DNA of 64,000 nucleotides from Halorubrum salipaludis (GCF_002286985.1 NZ_NSKC01000012.1:1-64000); one strand, 5' to 3'. Shown: positions 52,063 to 62,204, counted from the stretch's first letter. The notes: a model not told the origin generated them from the sequence alone. Translations and numbers: made by a program.

Positions 52063-53298
52063 CTACGAGTAACCTGGCTCTGGAGCTCGCCATGCAACCA
52101 CGATTCCACAGATAGCGACGACTCCAGCGAGTAGAAATGCCGTATCGAACCCCGCTCGGTCGACAACAACGCCGCCTACAATCGGGGCAAGGAACGCCCC
52201 CGCTAACCCGACACTCGTCTGGAACGCGACGGCTGTCGCAGCGACTCTTGAATCGACGACTTCCCGGACATACGTGAAAGACAGCCCCAGCGTAAGCTGA
52301 ACCGCGAACCCGGTGAGCAGCAGGAGCGCAACGAGTAATGGAAGTGACCGAAACTGAGTGAACACCAATACGAGCGGAGCAGCAGCTGCGAAGGACCCGA
52401 AAACGATGGGTTGGCGGCGACCACCGAAGACGCGGTCAGACAGGAGGCCACTACTGATTCTAGAGACGACCCCGATTGCGGGGAACACTGCCACCAGGAG
52501 TCCACTCACAGCGAGTGACAGGCCAAGCTCGGTCGTGAGATACGACGCGCCCCAGCTATTCACGAACAAGTACAGCGAATAGCCGAGAAACCCGAGCAAT
52601 CCGACAGACCAGACCTCCCGGTTCCGAAGAACTGCACCAAACTCCTGAACCGAGGGGGCATCTCCCTGACTCGTCCCGATCCCTCGACTTGCTGGCCAGA
52701 ATACGATGAGACCCATGACTGTGAGCCCCGTGAACGCAATAAAGATTGTAGGCCACCCGAATCGATGCGCAATGAGTGGCCCGGTTCCTTGACCGAGCGC
52801 GAATCCGATCGGGCCACTTGCGGTGAAAATGCCGACAGCGGTTGCTCGATTCCCGCTAGTCGCTGCTCGACTCACGATATCGATGCCAGCGTTCCACACG
52901 ACGACGTAGGCGACCCCCCCAAGCGCTCGCGACGCAATCACTGATCGGTAGTTCCCTTGCCGTCCAGCGATCCATCCCCACGTTCCGGCGACAAGTAGTG
53001 TGAGAACGGCGAGTGCCATCACGTTTCTAGAGTCTGTCCGGTCAAGCACCGCACCAACTGGAAGGCTTGCAATCACTGCAGTACCGAACATGACTCCAAC
53101 GAGGAAGCCTGCGATTGTTGGCCCGATACCCAGCGAGTCACGAATAAGCGGGGAGACGCTCGCGGGCACAATCTCGTAGGCTGCCAACCCTGTCGAGATG
53201 AGGCTCGCGCCGGCGACGATACCCCACGTTGACTGATGTTTCTGGTGTGGATCGCTATTAGTGGGTTCTTGATGCTGGGGGGTCGGTTGGGTAGTCAT
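52063..53298 (-). CDS. Major facilitator superfamily transporter
   Basis: This 411-residue protein has about twelve membrane segments and the MFS motif GAVLDRTDSRNVMALAVL between helices 2 and 3. A second similar loop (SDRVFGGRRQPIVFG) marks the other half. It resembles the nitrate/oxalate-formate-type single-substrate transporters or drug exporters; substrate cannot be told. It is divergent from the Bat regulator, with 259 bp between start codons containing repeated TTAGATGGT sites, so it may be under that regulator's control. Confidence 0.85.
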   Translation of the reverse strand: MTTQPTPQHQEPTNSDPHQKHQSTWGIVAGASLISTGLAAYEIVPASVSPLIRDSLGIGPTIAGFLVGVMFGTAVIASLPVGAVLDRTDSRNVMALAVLTLLVAGTWGWIAGRQGNYRSVIASRALGGVAYVVVWNAGIDIVSRAATSGNRATAVGIFTASGPIGFALGQGTGPLIAHRFGWPTIFIAFTGLTVMGLIVFWPASRGIGTSQGDAPSVQEFGAVLRNREVWSVGLLGFLGYSLYLFVNSWGASYLTTELGLSLAVSGLLVAVFPAIGVVSRISSGLLSDRVFGGRRQPIVFGSFAAAAPLVLVFTQFRSLPLLVALLLLTGFAVQLTLGLSFTYVREVVDSRVAATAVAFQTSVGLAGAFLAPIVGGVVVDRAGFDTAFLLAGVVAICGIVVAWRAPEPGYS

Positions 53299-53413
53299 TA
53301 CTCGAGAATGTGGACGGACGGTGAACCACGGAAATCGGGTATCGACAGGTGCCTGTAACGAATTCTGACGATAGTGTATCCATGTTATGTATCTCTCCGC
53401 ATACCTTTAAGGG

Positions 53414-53461
53414 TTAGATGGTAAATCCTTTTATTCTCTTACTGTTAGATGGTTAACCACC
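53414..53461. promoter_or_regulatory. Paired TTAGATGGT sites upstream of the Bat-type gene
   Basis: TTAGATGGTAAATCC (53414-53428) and TTAGATGGTTAACCACC (53445-53461) are direct repeats 31 bp apart, three helical turns. The second includes the palindrome GGTTAACC. A GGTGGTTAAC sequence recurs at 56463-56472 before the zinc-ribbon/gdh operon, indicating a shared regulator. Confidence 0.5.
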
Positions 53462-53557
53462 AATGTACATTCATTCTGGCCTAGGCCAGCAGCAGAATTG
53501 GGGACGAATTCGAACCGGGCTCGAGGGAAGCGTTCCCTGTATTCAACTGATCGAATA

Positions 53558-56440
53558 ATGGTCGCTTCTCAATTAGTCCTCAATTCGTCGACGGTACTAC
53601 TCGTCGGAACAAATAACTGGCTCACGCAATTCGCTGTTACGCTTGAGACACGGACTGACGCGACTGTACATACAGTTGGAACCAAGGCGGAAGCGAGTGA
53701 TATAGTCCGAAATCGGACCATTGACTGTCTCATCACCGGAGACACGCTCGAAGGGGCAACAGGGCTGGAACTCCTCAAGGAGATCCGCACCGAAACCACG
53801 ACGCTCCCGGTCGTACTTTGTACCGCCGCTGGGAGCGAAGCTATTGCCAGCGACGCTATCAAGGCTGGTGTCACGGATTACATCGTGCTCACGGAGCCGG
53901 TAGAAGAGATGACCGACGAACTCATCGAACGAACCGAGCGTGCCGTCCGATCCGCACGGCGGACAGCCACGCGATGGGACCGGGCCAGACAGTTCGACGC
54001 CATATTCAACGATTCGCGGACCGCGACGTGGGTGCTCGATCCTGCTGGCTCACTTGCGCGTGTGAACAAGACAGCACGGGAAATGAGCGATGTGGATGTT
54101 GAAACGATCGTCGGTGAACCGTTCTGGACGCTTCCGTGGTGGGCAAAGACCGGTACGAAGAGCACGGACGTACAACAAATCGTGGAGAACGCGTTCGATG
54201 GGAGATTCGGCAACGCGGTCGTCACACAGCCGCCACACGTCGAGGATCCACGCGTCATCGATCTCTCCGTGCGTCCAGTCGAGAACGAGCGTGGAGATCT
54301 CGTTTCAATCGTCGTTGAGGGCGTAGACATCACCGAGCGCGTCGATCTCGAACGCGACCTCCGACAATCAGAGGAGCTCCACCGCGTCACGCTCAACAAC
54401 ATGACCGATACCGTCCTCATCACGAACGAGGCCGGCGAGTACACCTATGTTTGTCCCAACGTCCACTTCATCTTCGGCTACACGGCCGACGAGATTCACA
54501 AGCAAGGGACGATCGACAACCTCCTCGGTACGGACCTCTTCGACTGTGAGGAGCTCACAGAAGACGGCGTGCTTAAGAACATCGAGACGACCGCGACGGA
54601 CAAAGCGGGTCGTGAGCACACGCTTCTGATCAACGTTCGCGAGGTCTCGATTCAAGACGGGACGCTTCTCTTCAGCTGTCGGGATATCACGAAACGTAAG
54701 CAACGCGAGGAGGCGCTTGCGACCCTCCAAGAGACCGCCCGTGATTTTCTGTACGCCGAAACGCATCAGGAAATCGCCCAGCATGTCGTCGACGACACAC
54801 CTGTCGTCCTCGATCTGGATGCAAGTGCGTTCTATCTCTTTGATGCTGATGCCAACGAGCTTCGACCCACAGCGCACTCGGCGACGATGAAAGAACTCAA
54901 CGGTCCGCTCCCCACCGTACACGCCGACGGCGAAACACTTCCGGGTTACAGTTTCGTCGAGGACGAAGCGCTGTTTTTTGACGATGTTCATGAGGCAGAC
55001 CGGCTCGAAAACCGGGTGACTGACCTCCGCAGTACAGCCTACATTCCACTCGGTAACCACGGCGTGTTCGTCGCTGGCTCGGACCGAGTCGGCGTCTTCG
55101 ACGACGTAACCCGGGAACTGGCTGATCTTCTCGCTGCAACCGCCGAGGCAGCCCTTGACCGCGTCACACGCGAGTCCCGACTTCGAAAGCAAGATCGCAC
55201 ACTACAGGAACAAAACGAACAGCTGACCGAGCTGAATCGGATCAACGAGACAATCCGAGAGATCGATCAAGCTCTCGTGCAAGCGGAAACACGGGAGGAA
55301 ATCGACCATACTGTCTGTGAGCTGTTGACCGGCGAGGACCGATTCCAATTCGCCTGGATCGGGACGATTGACCGGATAACTGACTCCGTCGAACCACGGG
55401 CTTGGGCAGGCAGCGAACAGGGATATCTGGATAGCCAAGCATTCGCTATCGACGCATCAGCTGGGGAGCCAGCCGGGCAAACCGCGGCCACTGGCGACGT
55501 GACGATAGTGACGAACGTCGCCGCTGGTCTCCGCGACGAGCCGTGGCGGAAGGCCGCACTGGCTCGTGACTACCTCTCTGTATTGAGCATCCCTCTCGTG
55601 TACAACGACCTTACGCACGGCGTGTTGACTGTCTACGCACCGACCCAGGACGCGTTCGACGACACGACGAAGGCTGTCCTCGCTGAACTCGGCGAAACTA
55701 TCGCGTCTGCGCTCAGTGCTATTGAACGAAAGAATGCACTGCTCACGACATCGGTGACGCGGGTCGAATTCGGCATCGATGATCCTGCGTTTATCCTTTC
55801 ACGGCTCGCTCGAGACGCAGCGTGTACACTCTCGTATCGAGGTGGAGTCCAACAATCCACAGAGGGAAGTTACGTGTTTGTGACTGTCGACGACGGAGCA
55901 GTAACTGACGTTGTAGACGCCGCCTCGCAGTTGGTCGGGATTGACGACGTACAACAGATTAGTACGGATGGTGAGGGGAGTGTGCTCCGGTTGCGGCTTA
56001 CCCAACCGTTTCTCGCTCTCGAGCTGGCCGATCATGGTGCTGTCTTCCACGAGGCAACCGCCGACCCGACATCCACAAGCCTCGTCATCGATATTCCGGA
56101 CAGTATCGATGTCCGGACCATCACCCAACTCGTCCGAGAGACGTTCTCCACCGTCGAACTCCGTTCGAAGCAGACGCTGGATCAGTCCATGGAACGCGAC
56201 TTGTACTCGAAGTTCCTCGAGAAACTGACCTCACGGCAACTCGAGGTGATCCAGACGGCATACTACAGCGGGTTCTTCGAGTCACCACGCGAGAACACAG
56301 GCGAAGATGTTGCGGAGACACTCGGAATCTCCCCTCCAGCATTTTATAAACACTCTCGGACTGTCCAGCGCAAACTGTTCGAAACGCTCTTCGAGGAGCA
56401 CAATATCTCAATTTCGGGAATCGAAGAGCTCAATAACTAA
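53558..56440 (+). CDS. Bat-type sensor-regulator (pseudo-receiver, PAS, PAS, GAF, GAF, HTH-10)
   Basis: Counting from ATG 53558 the protein has 960 residues. A receiver-like domain covers about 10-130. Its phosphoacceptor position reads TGDTLEG instead of the usual SDY-type motif, and the lysine strand reads YIVLTEP, so it is probably not phosphorylated. Two PAS domains follow (AIFNDSRTATWVLDPAGSL and NMTDTVLITNEAGEYTYVCP), then two GAF domains (AETHQEIAQHVVDDTP and AETREEIDHTVCELLTGEDR). A Bat-associated region follows, and the protein ends in an HTH-10 domain (LTSRQLEVIQTAYYSGFFES and ETLGISPPAFYKHSR). Such proteins control haloarchaeal genes in response to light, redox or metabolites. An ATG at 53498 is a possible earlier start. 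Confidence 0.9.
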   Translation: MVASQLVLNSSTVLLVGTNNWLTQFAVTLETRTDATVHTVGTKAEASDIVRNRTIDCLITGDTLEGATGLELLKEIRTETTTLPVVLCTAAGSEAIASDAIKAGVTDYIVLTEPVEEMTDELIERTERAVRSARRTATRWDRARQFDAIFNDSRTATWVLDPAGSLARVNKTAREMSDVDVETIVGEPFWTLPWWAKTGTKSTDVQQIVENAFDGRFGNAVVTQPPHVEDPRVIDLSVRPVENERGDLVSIVVEGVDITERVDLERDLRQSEELHRVTLNNMTDTVLITNEAGEYTYVCPNVHFIFGYTADEIHKQGTIDNLLGTDLFDCEELTEDGVLKNIETTATDKAGREHTLLINVREVSIQDGTLLFSCRDITKRKQREEALATLQETARDFLYAETHQEIAQHVVDDTPVVLDLDASAFYLFDADANELRPTAHSATMKELNGPLPTVHADGETLPGYSFVEDEALFFDDVHEADRLENRVTDLRSTAYIPLGNHGVFVAGSDRVGVFDDVTRELADLLAATAEAALDRVTRESRLRKQDRTLQEQNEQLTELNRINETIREIDQALVQAETREEIDHTVCELLTGEDRFQFAWIGTIDRITDSVEPRAWAGSEQGYLDSQAFAIDASAGEPAGQTAATGDVTIVTNVAAGLRDEPWRKAALARDYLSVLSIPLVYNDLTHGVLTVYAPTQDAFDDTTKAVLAELGETIASALSAIERKNALLTTSVTRVEFGIDDPAFILSRLARDAACTLSYRGGVQQSTEGSYVFVTVDDGAVTDVVDAASQLVGIDDVQQISTDGEGSVLRLRLTQPFLALELADHGAVFHEATADPTSTSLVIDIPDSIDVRTITQLVRETFSTVELRSKQTLDQSMERDLYSKFLEKLTSRQLEVIQTAYYSGFFESPRENTGEDVAETLGISPPAFYKHSRTVQRKLFETLFEEHNISISGIEELNN

Positions 56441-56460
56441 CTCCAAATTTCAGAGGGTGT

Positions 56461-56474
56461 TTGGTGGTTAACAG
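56461..56474. promoter_or_regulatory. GGTGGTTAAC site before the zinc-ribbon/gdh operon
   Basis: TTGGTGGTTAACAG is the inverse of the GGTTAACCACC part of the site at 53451-53461, upstream of the Bat-type gene. It is 76 bp before the zinc-ribbon start. This suggests that the same regulator controls its own gene and the operon downstream. Confidence 0.45.
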
Positions 56475-56549
56475 CTGAATATTCCCTTATACACTTATTA
56501 CACGTACATAGAGTGCCCTATATTACCGGCTGGCACTCGTGAACCCACT

Positions 56550-56693
56550 ATGATAGATGTCGACCCTGAATCAGACGAAAAAACCCCGTACGAGTGCTTC
56601 GAGTGTGGCAGCATCATCATCGCAGAAGACAGCCCAGGCCAATGTCCCGACTGTGGCGGCCCGATGCGAAACCGGCGAATGTCACTTGAATAA
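56550..56693 (+). CDS. Rubrerythrin-like zinc-ribbon protein
   Basis: This 47-residue protein has two knuckles, CFEC and CPDC ([14 protein letters not shown] and [14 protein letters not shown]), forming a zinc ribbon like that of rubredoxin/rubrerythrin tails. It should bind zinc or iron. Small proteins of this form are common in haloarchaea. The gdh gene starts two bases after its stop, so the two are co-translated. A link to redox control is possible. Confidence 0.75.
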   Translation: MIDVDPESDEKTPYECFECGSIIIAEDSPGQCPDCGGPMRNRRMSLE

Positions 56694-56695
56694 TT

Positions 56696-57997
56696 ATGGC
56701 ATCAAAATCTGAGAGCACCCACAACGGATCGGACGACGAGGCGGCAGAACCAATCGAGCCTGAGTCGGCACTCGAGACCGCCCGCCGTCAGTTGGATCAT
56801 GCTGCCAGTCACTTGGATATCGACCCCAGTATCGTCGAACGGCTCAGATATCCGAAGAAAGTCCACGAAGTAACAGTCCCAGTCGAACGCGATGACGGTA
56901 CGGTCGATGTGTTCACCGGCTACCGAGCTCAACACGACAGTGTCAGAGGCCCGTTTAAAGGAGGGCTCCGGTATCACCCCGAGGTGAGTAGAGACGAGTG
57001 TGTCGGACTCGGCATGTGGATGACCTGGAAGTGCGCTGTTATGGATCTCCCGTTCGGGGGTGCCAAGGGTGGCGTCGCAGTCAACCCGAAAGAGTTGAGT
57101 TCGGGAGAAAAAGAGCGACTCACTCGTCGGTTTGCCCAGGAAATTCGCGATGTTATCGGACCGAATCGCGATATTCCCGCGCCGGATATGGGTACTGATC
57201 CACAGACGATGGCGTGGCTGATGGACGCGTACTCGATGCAGGAAGGTGAAACGATACCGGGAGTCGTCACCGGGAAGCCACCAGTCATCGGGGGGAGTGA
57301 AGGTCGTGAGGAAGCGCCTGGACGGAGTGTCGCGATCATCACCAAGCAGGCCTGCGAATATTATGGGAGCGATCTCGAGGGAACAACGGTCGCAATCCAG
57401 GGCTACGGGAGTGTCGGTGCGAACGCCGCCCGGCTGCTTGATGAGTGGGGAGCAATGGTCGTCGCAATCAGTGACGTGAACGGCGCAATGTACGACCCAG
57501 ACGGGATCGAGACGGCGACCGTCCCGTCACACGACGAGGAGCCTGAAGCCGTCACGAAATACGCAGATGACGTGATCTCAAACGATGAGTTGCTCACACT
57601 CGATGTTGACGTACTCATCCCTGCCGCTCTCGGAAACGTGATCACCGAAGCAAATGCGAGTGCGATCGCCGCTGACCTCGTCGTTGAAGGCGCAAACGGT
57701 CCCACCACTTCGACGGCGAGTGCGATTCTCGCAGAGCGAGACATTGCAGTTATCCCCGATATTCTCGCTAATGCTGGCGGAGTCACGGTGAGCTACTTCG
57801 AGTGGCTCCAGGATATCAATCGCCGATCGTGGTCGCTCGAACGGGTGAACGACGAACTCGAAACGGAGATGCAAGCCGCTTGGCAGGCAGTCACAGACGA
57901 ATACGAGCACCGCGATGTCACGTGGCGTGATGCAGCCTATATTGTTGCGCTCTCACGGATCGCTGAATCCCACGAGGTACGGGGGCTCTGGCCGTAG
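56696..57997 (+). CDS. gdhA: Glutamate dehydrogenase
   Basis: This 433-residue enzyme converts glutamate and 2-oxoglutarate plus ammonia. The substrate-binding part has FKGGLRYHP near 87-95 and WKCAV at 111-115, and the catalytic Lys124 sits in PFGGAKGGV. The coenzyme domain has [17 protein letters not shown] near 232. The motif [17 protein letters not shown] is the family hallmark. NAD or NADP preference is not clear. It is two bases after the zinc-ribbon gene and five bases before the membrane-protein gene. The first 22 residues are a hydrophilic extension. Confidence 0.92.
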   Translation: MASKSESTHNGSDDEAAEPIEPESALETARRQLDHAASHLDIDPSIVERLRYPKKVHEVTVPVERDDGTVDVFTGYRAQHDSVRGPFKGGLRYHPEVSRDECVGLGMWMTWKCAVMDLPFGGAKGGVAVNPKELSSGEKERLTRRFAQEIRDVIGPNRDIPAPDMGTDPQTMAWLMDAYSMQEGETIPGVVTGKPPVIGGSEGREEAPGRSVAIITKQACEYYGSDLEGTTVAIQGYGSVGANAARLLDEWGAMVVAISDVNGAMYDPDGIETATVPSHDEEPEAVTKYADDVISNDELLTLDVDVLIPAALGNVITEANASAIAADLVVEGANGPTTSTASAILAERDIAVIPDILANAGGVTVSYFEWLQDINRRSWSLERVNDELETEMQAAWQAVTDEYEHRDVTWRDAAYIVALSRIAESHEVRGLWP

Positions 57998-58001
57998 GGA
58001 G

Positions 58002-58415
58002 ATGGACTATCGCCCACTCAGACGGATCCGACAGCCAACTACCCCGTTTGAACGGGGACTGTTTGGACTGTATCAACTCGTTAGCCCCGGGACTATCCTC
58101 ATCACTATCTGCTTTATCGGATACGTCGTCATCGGCTTCAGTTTATCTTACGTCGGAATCTATGAACCAACGTACTCCGTTATGGGTTTCACTGATCCAT
58201 TTTTCACGAGTTTGTCATTTCTAACAGGGCTCTTCATCAGTACGATGTCGGGGACGCTTGTGGCGCTCACGCTCTTGCTTAGTCCCAACGATTCGAAGGC
58301 TGATCTCGTTGTCGTGGTGAGTTTCATCGCTCTTGGATTTGGGGCCGCTACCATGCGAGTCACATTCGGAGCCGTCCAAGCATATTTCACTGAGATAGTA
58401 AGTAATCTTCTATAA
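58002..58415 (+). CDS. Small membrane protein downstream of gdh
   Basis: This 137-residue protein has about three hydrophobic segments (GTILITICFIGYVVIGFSLS, SLSFLTGLFISTMSGTLVAL and DLVVVVSFIALGFGAATMRV) and a basic N-terminus (DYRPLRRIRQPTTP). I recognise no family. Start 58002 is four bases after the gdh stop. It may be an ordinary neighbour or a membrane partner of the operon. Confidence 0.6.
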   Translation: MDYRPLRRIRQPTTPFERGLFGLYQLVSPGTILITICFIGYVVIGFSLSYVGIYEPTYSVMGFTDPFFTSLSFLTGLFISTMSGTLVALTLLLSPNDSKADLVVVVSFIALGFGAATMRVTFGAVQAYFTEIVSNLL

Positions 58416-58463
58416 AAACAATAAATAGTTTGAAATACGGAAGAAATTGGTTACTTGAATTGA

Positions 58464-58525
58464 GGCGCTAAGGCCCCTTCCTCAACGAGCAAGTGGAGCG
58501 AGCGAGTAGGGAAGGATTCAGCGCC
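58464..58525. repeat. Nested hairpin, IS200/IS605-end-like
   Basis: Outer arms GGCGCT (58464-58469) and AGCGCC (58520-58525) enclose inner arms CCTTCC (58476-58481) and GGAAGG (58510-58515). Sequence such as GAGCGAGCGAGTAGGG in the loop resembles ends of haloarchaeal IS200/IS605 elements. No tnpA or tnpB frame remains nearby. Bases 58526-58736 hold no supported gene. Confidence 0.45.
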
Positions 58526-58736
58526 GCACAAGTATCAAACACGTTAGACGCTCGGCCTACAGGCGCACCACCACCTTATTATATTGTTCTCAAGAACTGC
58601 TCAAGTGGATCCAGACACAGGGGCTTGCTACCGATGGCCGGTCGGTTCACTGTACAGGATACTGGTAAGTCCCATCCGTCTCGTGACTGATCACGCAACA
58701 AGCCGGCTGCGTGGTTCATGTTCGGGTGTATCATCT

Positions 58737-59711
58737 CTACTCGCTGAAAGCACCCGCCACGAGCAGTGGGAAGACGAGCGTCGCCTCTGCTTCGACCTGC
58801 GTATAATTTGTCCGGTCATCATCTTTGATCTTCCCCCACGATACTGCCTCGTTCGGGGGTGCGCCAGAGAGTGACCCATCCCCTTCCATACCGGTCGAGA
58901 TATAGACGACGTAATCGGCCCCACCGCGGAACAAGTTCGTCATAATTGCGTGGTGTTTCGGCACGCCACCTCCAACTGCGATCAGACCCGTCGTATCGGC
59001 GAGCATTCCGTCCTCAATGAGCGAGTCGTAATCGTCGAGAATCTCGATTCCGACCTCCGAATCGTACCCCTGTCGGTAATAGTAGAGAAAATTCCCAACC
59101 TCGGAATCCGTCAGTGCCGGACAGTAGACGGGAACATCATTGTCCGCTGCTTGTTTCAGAACCGAATCCTGATCGTCGAGTGTCTCCCCTAACTCTCGGG
59201 CAAACGATGTCGGCGTCCGAACCTTTTCCTCAGCGAAGAACTCCTCGAAGAAGTCGTATAGGTACTCCTCCAACCAAACGTAACGGTTGGAAGGGACGAA
59301 CAGATTCCCAAGACGGTTGATTCCCTGTTCCCGGAGAACTGCTTCATCCGCATCCCACTCTCCCATTTTGAACGGCTTCGCCGTTTTGATAACATCCTCC
59401 GCCAGCGATCCCGCGGTCGTGATAAGCACGTCGACGTACCCTTCACGAACGAGGTAGGCGACGACTTCACGCAATCCCGACGAAATGATATTCGACGTGC
59501 ATGTGAGATAGATCGTGGCATCGGCGTCTTGCATTTGCTCGGCGATGTCGATGGCCTCTGCGAGTTGCGTCGCCTGAAAGCCCGTCGTTGCATACGCTTC
59601 CAGCATCTCCTGAAAATCGAATTCGCCACGGAAGTCGTAGCCCTGCACGTCTGGCGTGGTCAACTCTTCAGCACTTCCCGGAACAACGTGGTCGTGAGAC
59701 TCCTCGTCCAT
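58737..59711 (-). CDS. dys: Deoxyhypusine synthase
   Basis: This 324-residue protein matches deoxyhypusine synthase: TCTSNIISSGLREVVAYL, VDVLITTAGSLAEDVIKT, VPVYCPALTDSEVGNFLYYY, the catalytic-lysine motif GGGVPKHHAIM, and DYVVYISTGMEGDGSLSGAP. It modifies a lysine of translation factor aIF5A using spermidine or a related polyamine. The start MDEESHDH at 59711 is chosen over one 25 residues earlier (at 59786), since the extra residues are poorly conserved in style. In haloarchaea this is normally a single chromosomal gene, so this segment may be chromosomal or a second copy. Confidence 0.9.
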   Translation of the reverse strand: MDEESHDHVVPGSAEELTTPDVQGYDFRGEFDFQEMLEAYATTGFQATQLAEAIDIAEQMQDADATIYLTCTSNIISSGLREVVAYLVREGYVDVLITTAGSLAEDVIKTAKPFKMGEWDADEAVLREQGINRLGNLFVPSNRYVWLEEYLYDFFEEFFAEEKVRTPTSFARELGETLDDQDSVLKQAADNDVPVYCPALTDSEVGNFLYYYRQGYDSEVGIEILDDYDSLIEDGMLADTTGLIAVGGGVPKHHAIMTNLFRGGADYVVYISTGMEGDGSLSGAPPNEAVSWGKIKDDDRTNYTQVEAEATLVFPLLVAGAFSE

Positions 59712-59802
59712 ACCGGCAATTAGCAGGATGCCGGTTTGAATCGTTCGAGACGGGTCGCCGATTCTCGATACACACAAGTCCAGCATCAGCTAACTGTTCA
59801 AT

Positions 59803-60541
59803 ATGTCCCAGCCGACGGTGGCTGTTCTCCGACCCGACGACAGCCGTATCGTTGAGGCGGTCGAGTATCTCCAGTCACTCGATGTATCCCCGATTCCAGA
59901 CCCAATGCTGGCAATCACACCGACCGGTCAGGTTCCCCCAACATGCGGACTACTGTATCTTCACAAGCGAGACCGGTGTCGATCTAGCTGCGACAGCGGG
60001 ATGGAAACAACGAGGCACCACTGTTTGTGCTGTCGGAGATCAGACTGCAACCGCATTATGCAATCGGGGCTATTCAGTCGATATCGTTCCATCGACGTTC
60101 ACATCCACAGGACTCGTCGACGAGTTATCTACTGAAGTCGAGGGCCAAACCGTTGAACTTGCTCGGAGTGCACACGGCAGCGAAGTACTTGTTGAAGGAC
60201 TGGAAGCAGCTGGTGGAATTGTCAGCGAAACAGCCTTATATCGCCTGAAACGACCGGAGACTGCGGGACAGTCGGTTTCACTTGCGGTAGACGGTAAGCT
60301 GGACGGTATACTGTTCACCTCGCCAAAGACGATAGAGCACTTCGTTCAAATTGCGACTGAACGTGACGCTGTCGCTGCACTCCAACGCGAGCTAGAGGAG
60401 ACGATTGTTGGAGCGATAGGAGCACCAACAAAACGTGCTGTCGACAAGCATGGGATCGCTGTTGATGTTATGCCGGATACAGTGGGGTTCACACAGCTTG
60501 CCGAGGTCACCGTACGTCGAATTCTGGATACCCACCAATGA
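59803..60541 (+). pseudogene. hemD: Uroporphyrinogen-III synthase with one frameshift
   Basis: The first frame starts MSQPTVAVLRPDDSRIVEAV and holds PDPMLAITPTGQ. The second continues CIFTSETGVDLAATAGWKQR, VCAVGDQTATALCNRGYSVD, GILFTSPKTIEHF and IVGAIGAPTKRAVDKHGIAV. These are the strands of HemD, which cyclises hydroxymethylbilane in haem and cobamide synthesis. The shift lies near 59925-59945. HemD is normally essential for haem, so this is either a decayed duplicate or a sequencing error in a homopolymer (CCCCC at 59936-59940). Confidence 0.7.
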
Positions 60542-60580
60542 ACACATTCCGTCTCCAATCTGTTAGCTGACTTTGAGTGT

Positions 60581-61747
60581 TCACTGACGTCTCACCGTAA
60601 ACCACGTTACTCCGATCAAGAAGGCAGCGGCACCAGACACTAACAGGGTTTGACGATAGCCGAACAGTGCTGCAGCCCCGACACTAAGCGGCGGACCGAC
60701 CGTCGTGCCGAGTCTGAGAACACTTGTCCGAATACTCATAATGCTCCCGCGGAATTCGTCCGGTGCTCGTTCGTTGAGTGCCGTATCCGTAATCGGCTCT
60801 GCAAGTCCTTGACCAAGTCCGAATAGAAGGAGTGCACCAGCAACTACGTATATAGAGTCTGCGACGGCGACGCCGACGAGTCCGATCCCGTAACTCACGA
60901 ATCCGAGCGCGATCGATTGGAAGCTCGTGAGCGACCGAAGCACGCGATCACCTTGCATTGCTGTCGCTCCCATCGTAACCGCGGGTAATCCCACGAGAAG
61001 GCCGATACTCGCTGATGAGAGGTGATATTCGTTGGCGAGCAGGAATGGAACGGCGGTGAGTTGCGCGCCGTAGAGGATGACGAAAATACCGAAGATTGCG
61101 AGATAGAGCACGACGAAGGGGGTCATCGATGTGGGTCCGGTGAGGAATGCACGGATACTCGAATTCGTATTGTTCTCGTCGCGCTGTGGCTCCTCGAGCA
61201 AGGTTATGCCGGGTACAGCGACGAGCAGCGCGAGGAGAAAACACGCGAAGGGAGCCGACCAAGCGACTGTCGCCAGCGCACCGCCGAGTAACGGATAGCC
61301 AGCAGCACCCACCGCGAGAATCGCCGCGTTGGTCCCAATTAGCACTCGTCGTTGTTCACCGGAATAGAGGTCGCCGAGGAGCGTGACCGTGAGCATCGCA
61401 ATCGCACTACTCGCCGCCCCTTGGATGGCTCGCAGGACCAAGATCAGGGTGAAGTCGGAAATGAAGATGATACCGCCCCCACTGAGTCCGAAGACAACAA
61501 GCGCCGGGATTAGAATCGGTTTTCGACCGATGCGGTCAGTTAGCAGTCCAATCGGGAGAGTGAGAAAGATCCCGGGGAGCGTGAACGCCGACAGCAAGAG
61601 GCTGGCCTGTGCCTCCGAAATGTTCCATGCCTCCTGGACCGCTGGGAGTACAGGGCTGATGAGTGAGACACCCATGACAGCGACGAGCGTACTCGCGAAA
61701 ATCACGGCTGTTGCTGGCGAGTTCCGGAGTTTCCGTATCCATTCCAT
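60581..61747 (-). CDS. Major facilitator superfamily transporter, drug-exporter-like
   Basis: This is a 388-residue protein with about twelve membrane helices. GLLTDRIGRKPILIPALVVF is the motif A loop, and MGVSLISPVLPAVQEAWNIS is the typical first-helix region of the DHA-type exporters. A second motif-A-like loop is weak. The start MEWIRKLRNSPA at 61747 is preferred to 61846, where the extra residues are hydrophilic and irregular. The substrate is unknown. Confidence 0.85.
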   Translation of the reverse strand: MEWIRKLRNSPATAVIFASTLVAVMGVSLISPVLPAVQEAWNISEAQASLLLSAFTLPGIFLTLPIGLLTDRIGRKPILIPALVVFGLSGGGIIFISDFTLILVLRAIQGAASSAIAMLTVTLLGDLYSGEQRRVLIGTNAAILAVGAAGYPLLGGALATVAWSAPFACFLLALLVAVPGITLLEEPQRDENNTNSSIRAFLTGPTSMTPFVVLYLAIFGIFVILYGAQLTAVPFLLANEYHLSSASIGLLVGLPAVTMGATAMQGDRVLRSLTSFQSIALGFVSYGIGLVGVAVADSIYVVAGALLLFGLGQGLAEPITDTALNERAPDEFRGSIMSIRTSVLRLGTTVGPPLSVGAAALFGYRQTLLVSGAAAFLIGVTWFTVRRQ

Positions 61748-61978
61748 TCGCTCTATTACTCTCTCGGTGAGCGCTCCCCGTAAGTCATCCGCTATGGGGG
61801 AGTGGTCGCCCTGAATCAGAACCGGAGGACGTTCACGGTGAGCCAATTATGTTCACAAGCCCAAAGACGCAGATTATTACAAACGGTGTAGGTGAAAGCC
61901 ACGTGGTTTGACATCCAAGCAATTCACCACGGAGTGTGACTACACTGGGCATCGGACGTCCGGGAAGAAATTATCACC

Positions 61979-62187
61979 ATGACTGAGCTCCTTGAGGAGA
62001 CGTACGTTGCGGCGCTGCAGCGTGATTTCGTAGATGTTTCCCCGGAGGCATGCTCGTAGGTGTGGTTCGACGACCACCCTGCTGGTTTAGAACAACAACC
62101 GACGAAAACTACCCCTCAGTTAGCCCTCCGCCGGATCTCCTCGACGAGTTCAAACAGTTGCACGACGGACAGTACCGACTCTCGTGA
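61979..62187 (+). pseudogene. Frameshifted, truncated DUF488-like gene
   Basis: The first frame reads MTELLEETYVAALQRDFVDV then SPEACS and stops at 62057. The second, from 62050, reads MLVGVVRRPPCWFRTTTDEN, YPSVSPPPDLLDEFK and stops at 62187. Together they match the N-terminal style of haloarchaeal DUF488-like proteins, which are usually much longer. The remainder is missing, cut next to the SDR gene. Bases 61748-61978 show no supported gene. Confidence 0.5.
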
Positions 62188-62204
62188 CCGGCTGGATCCG
62201 TCAC

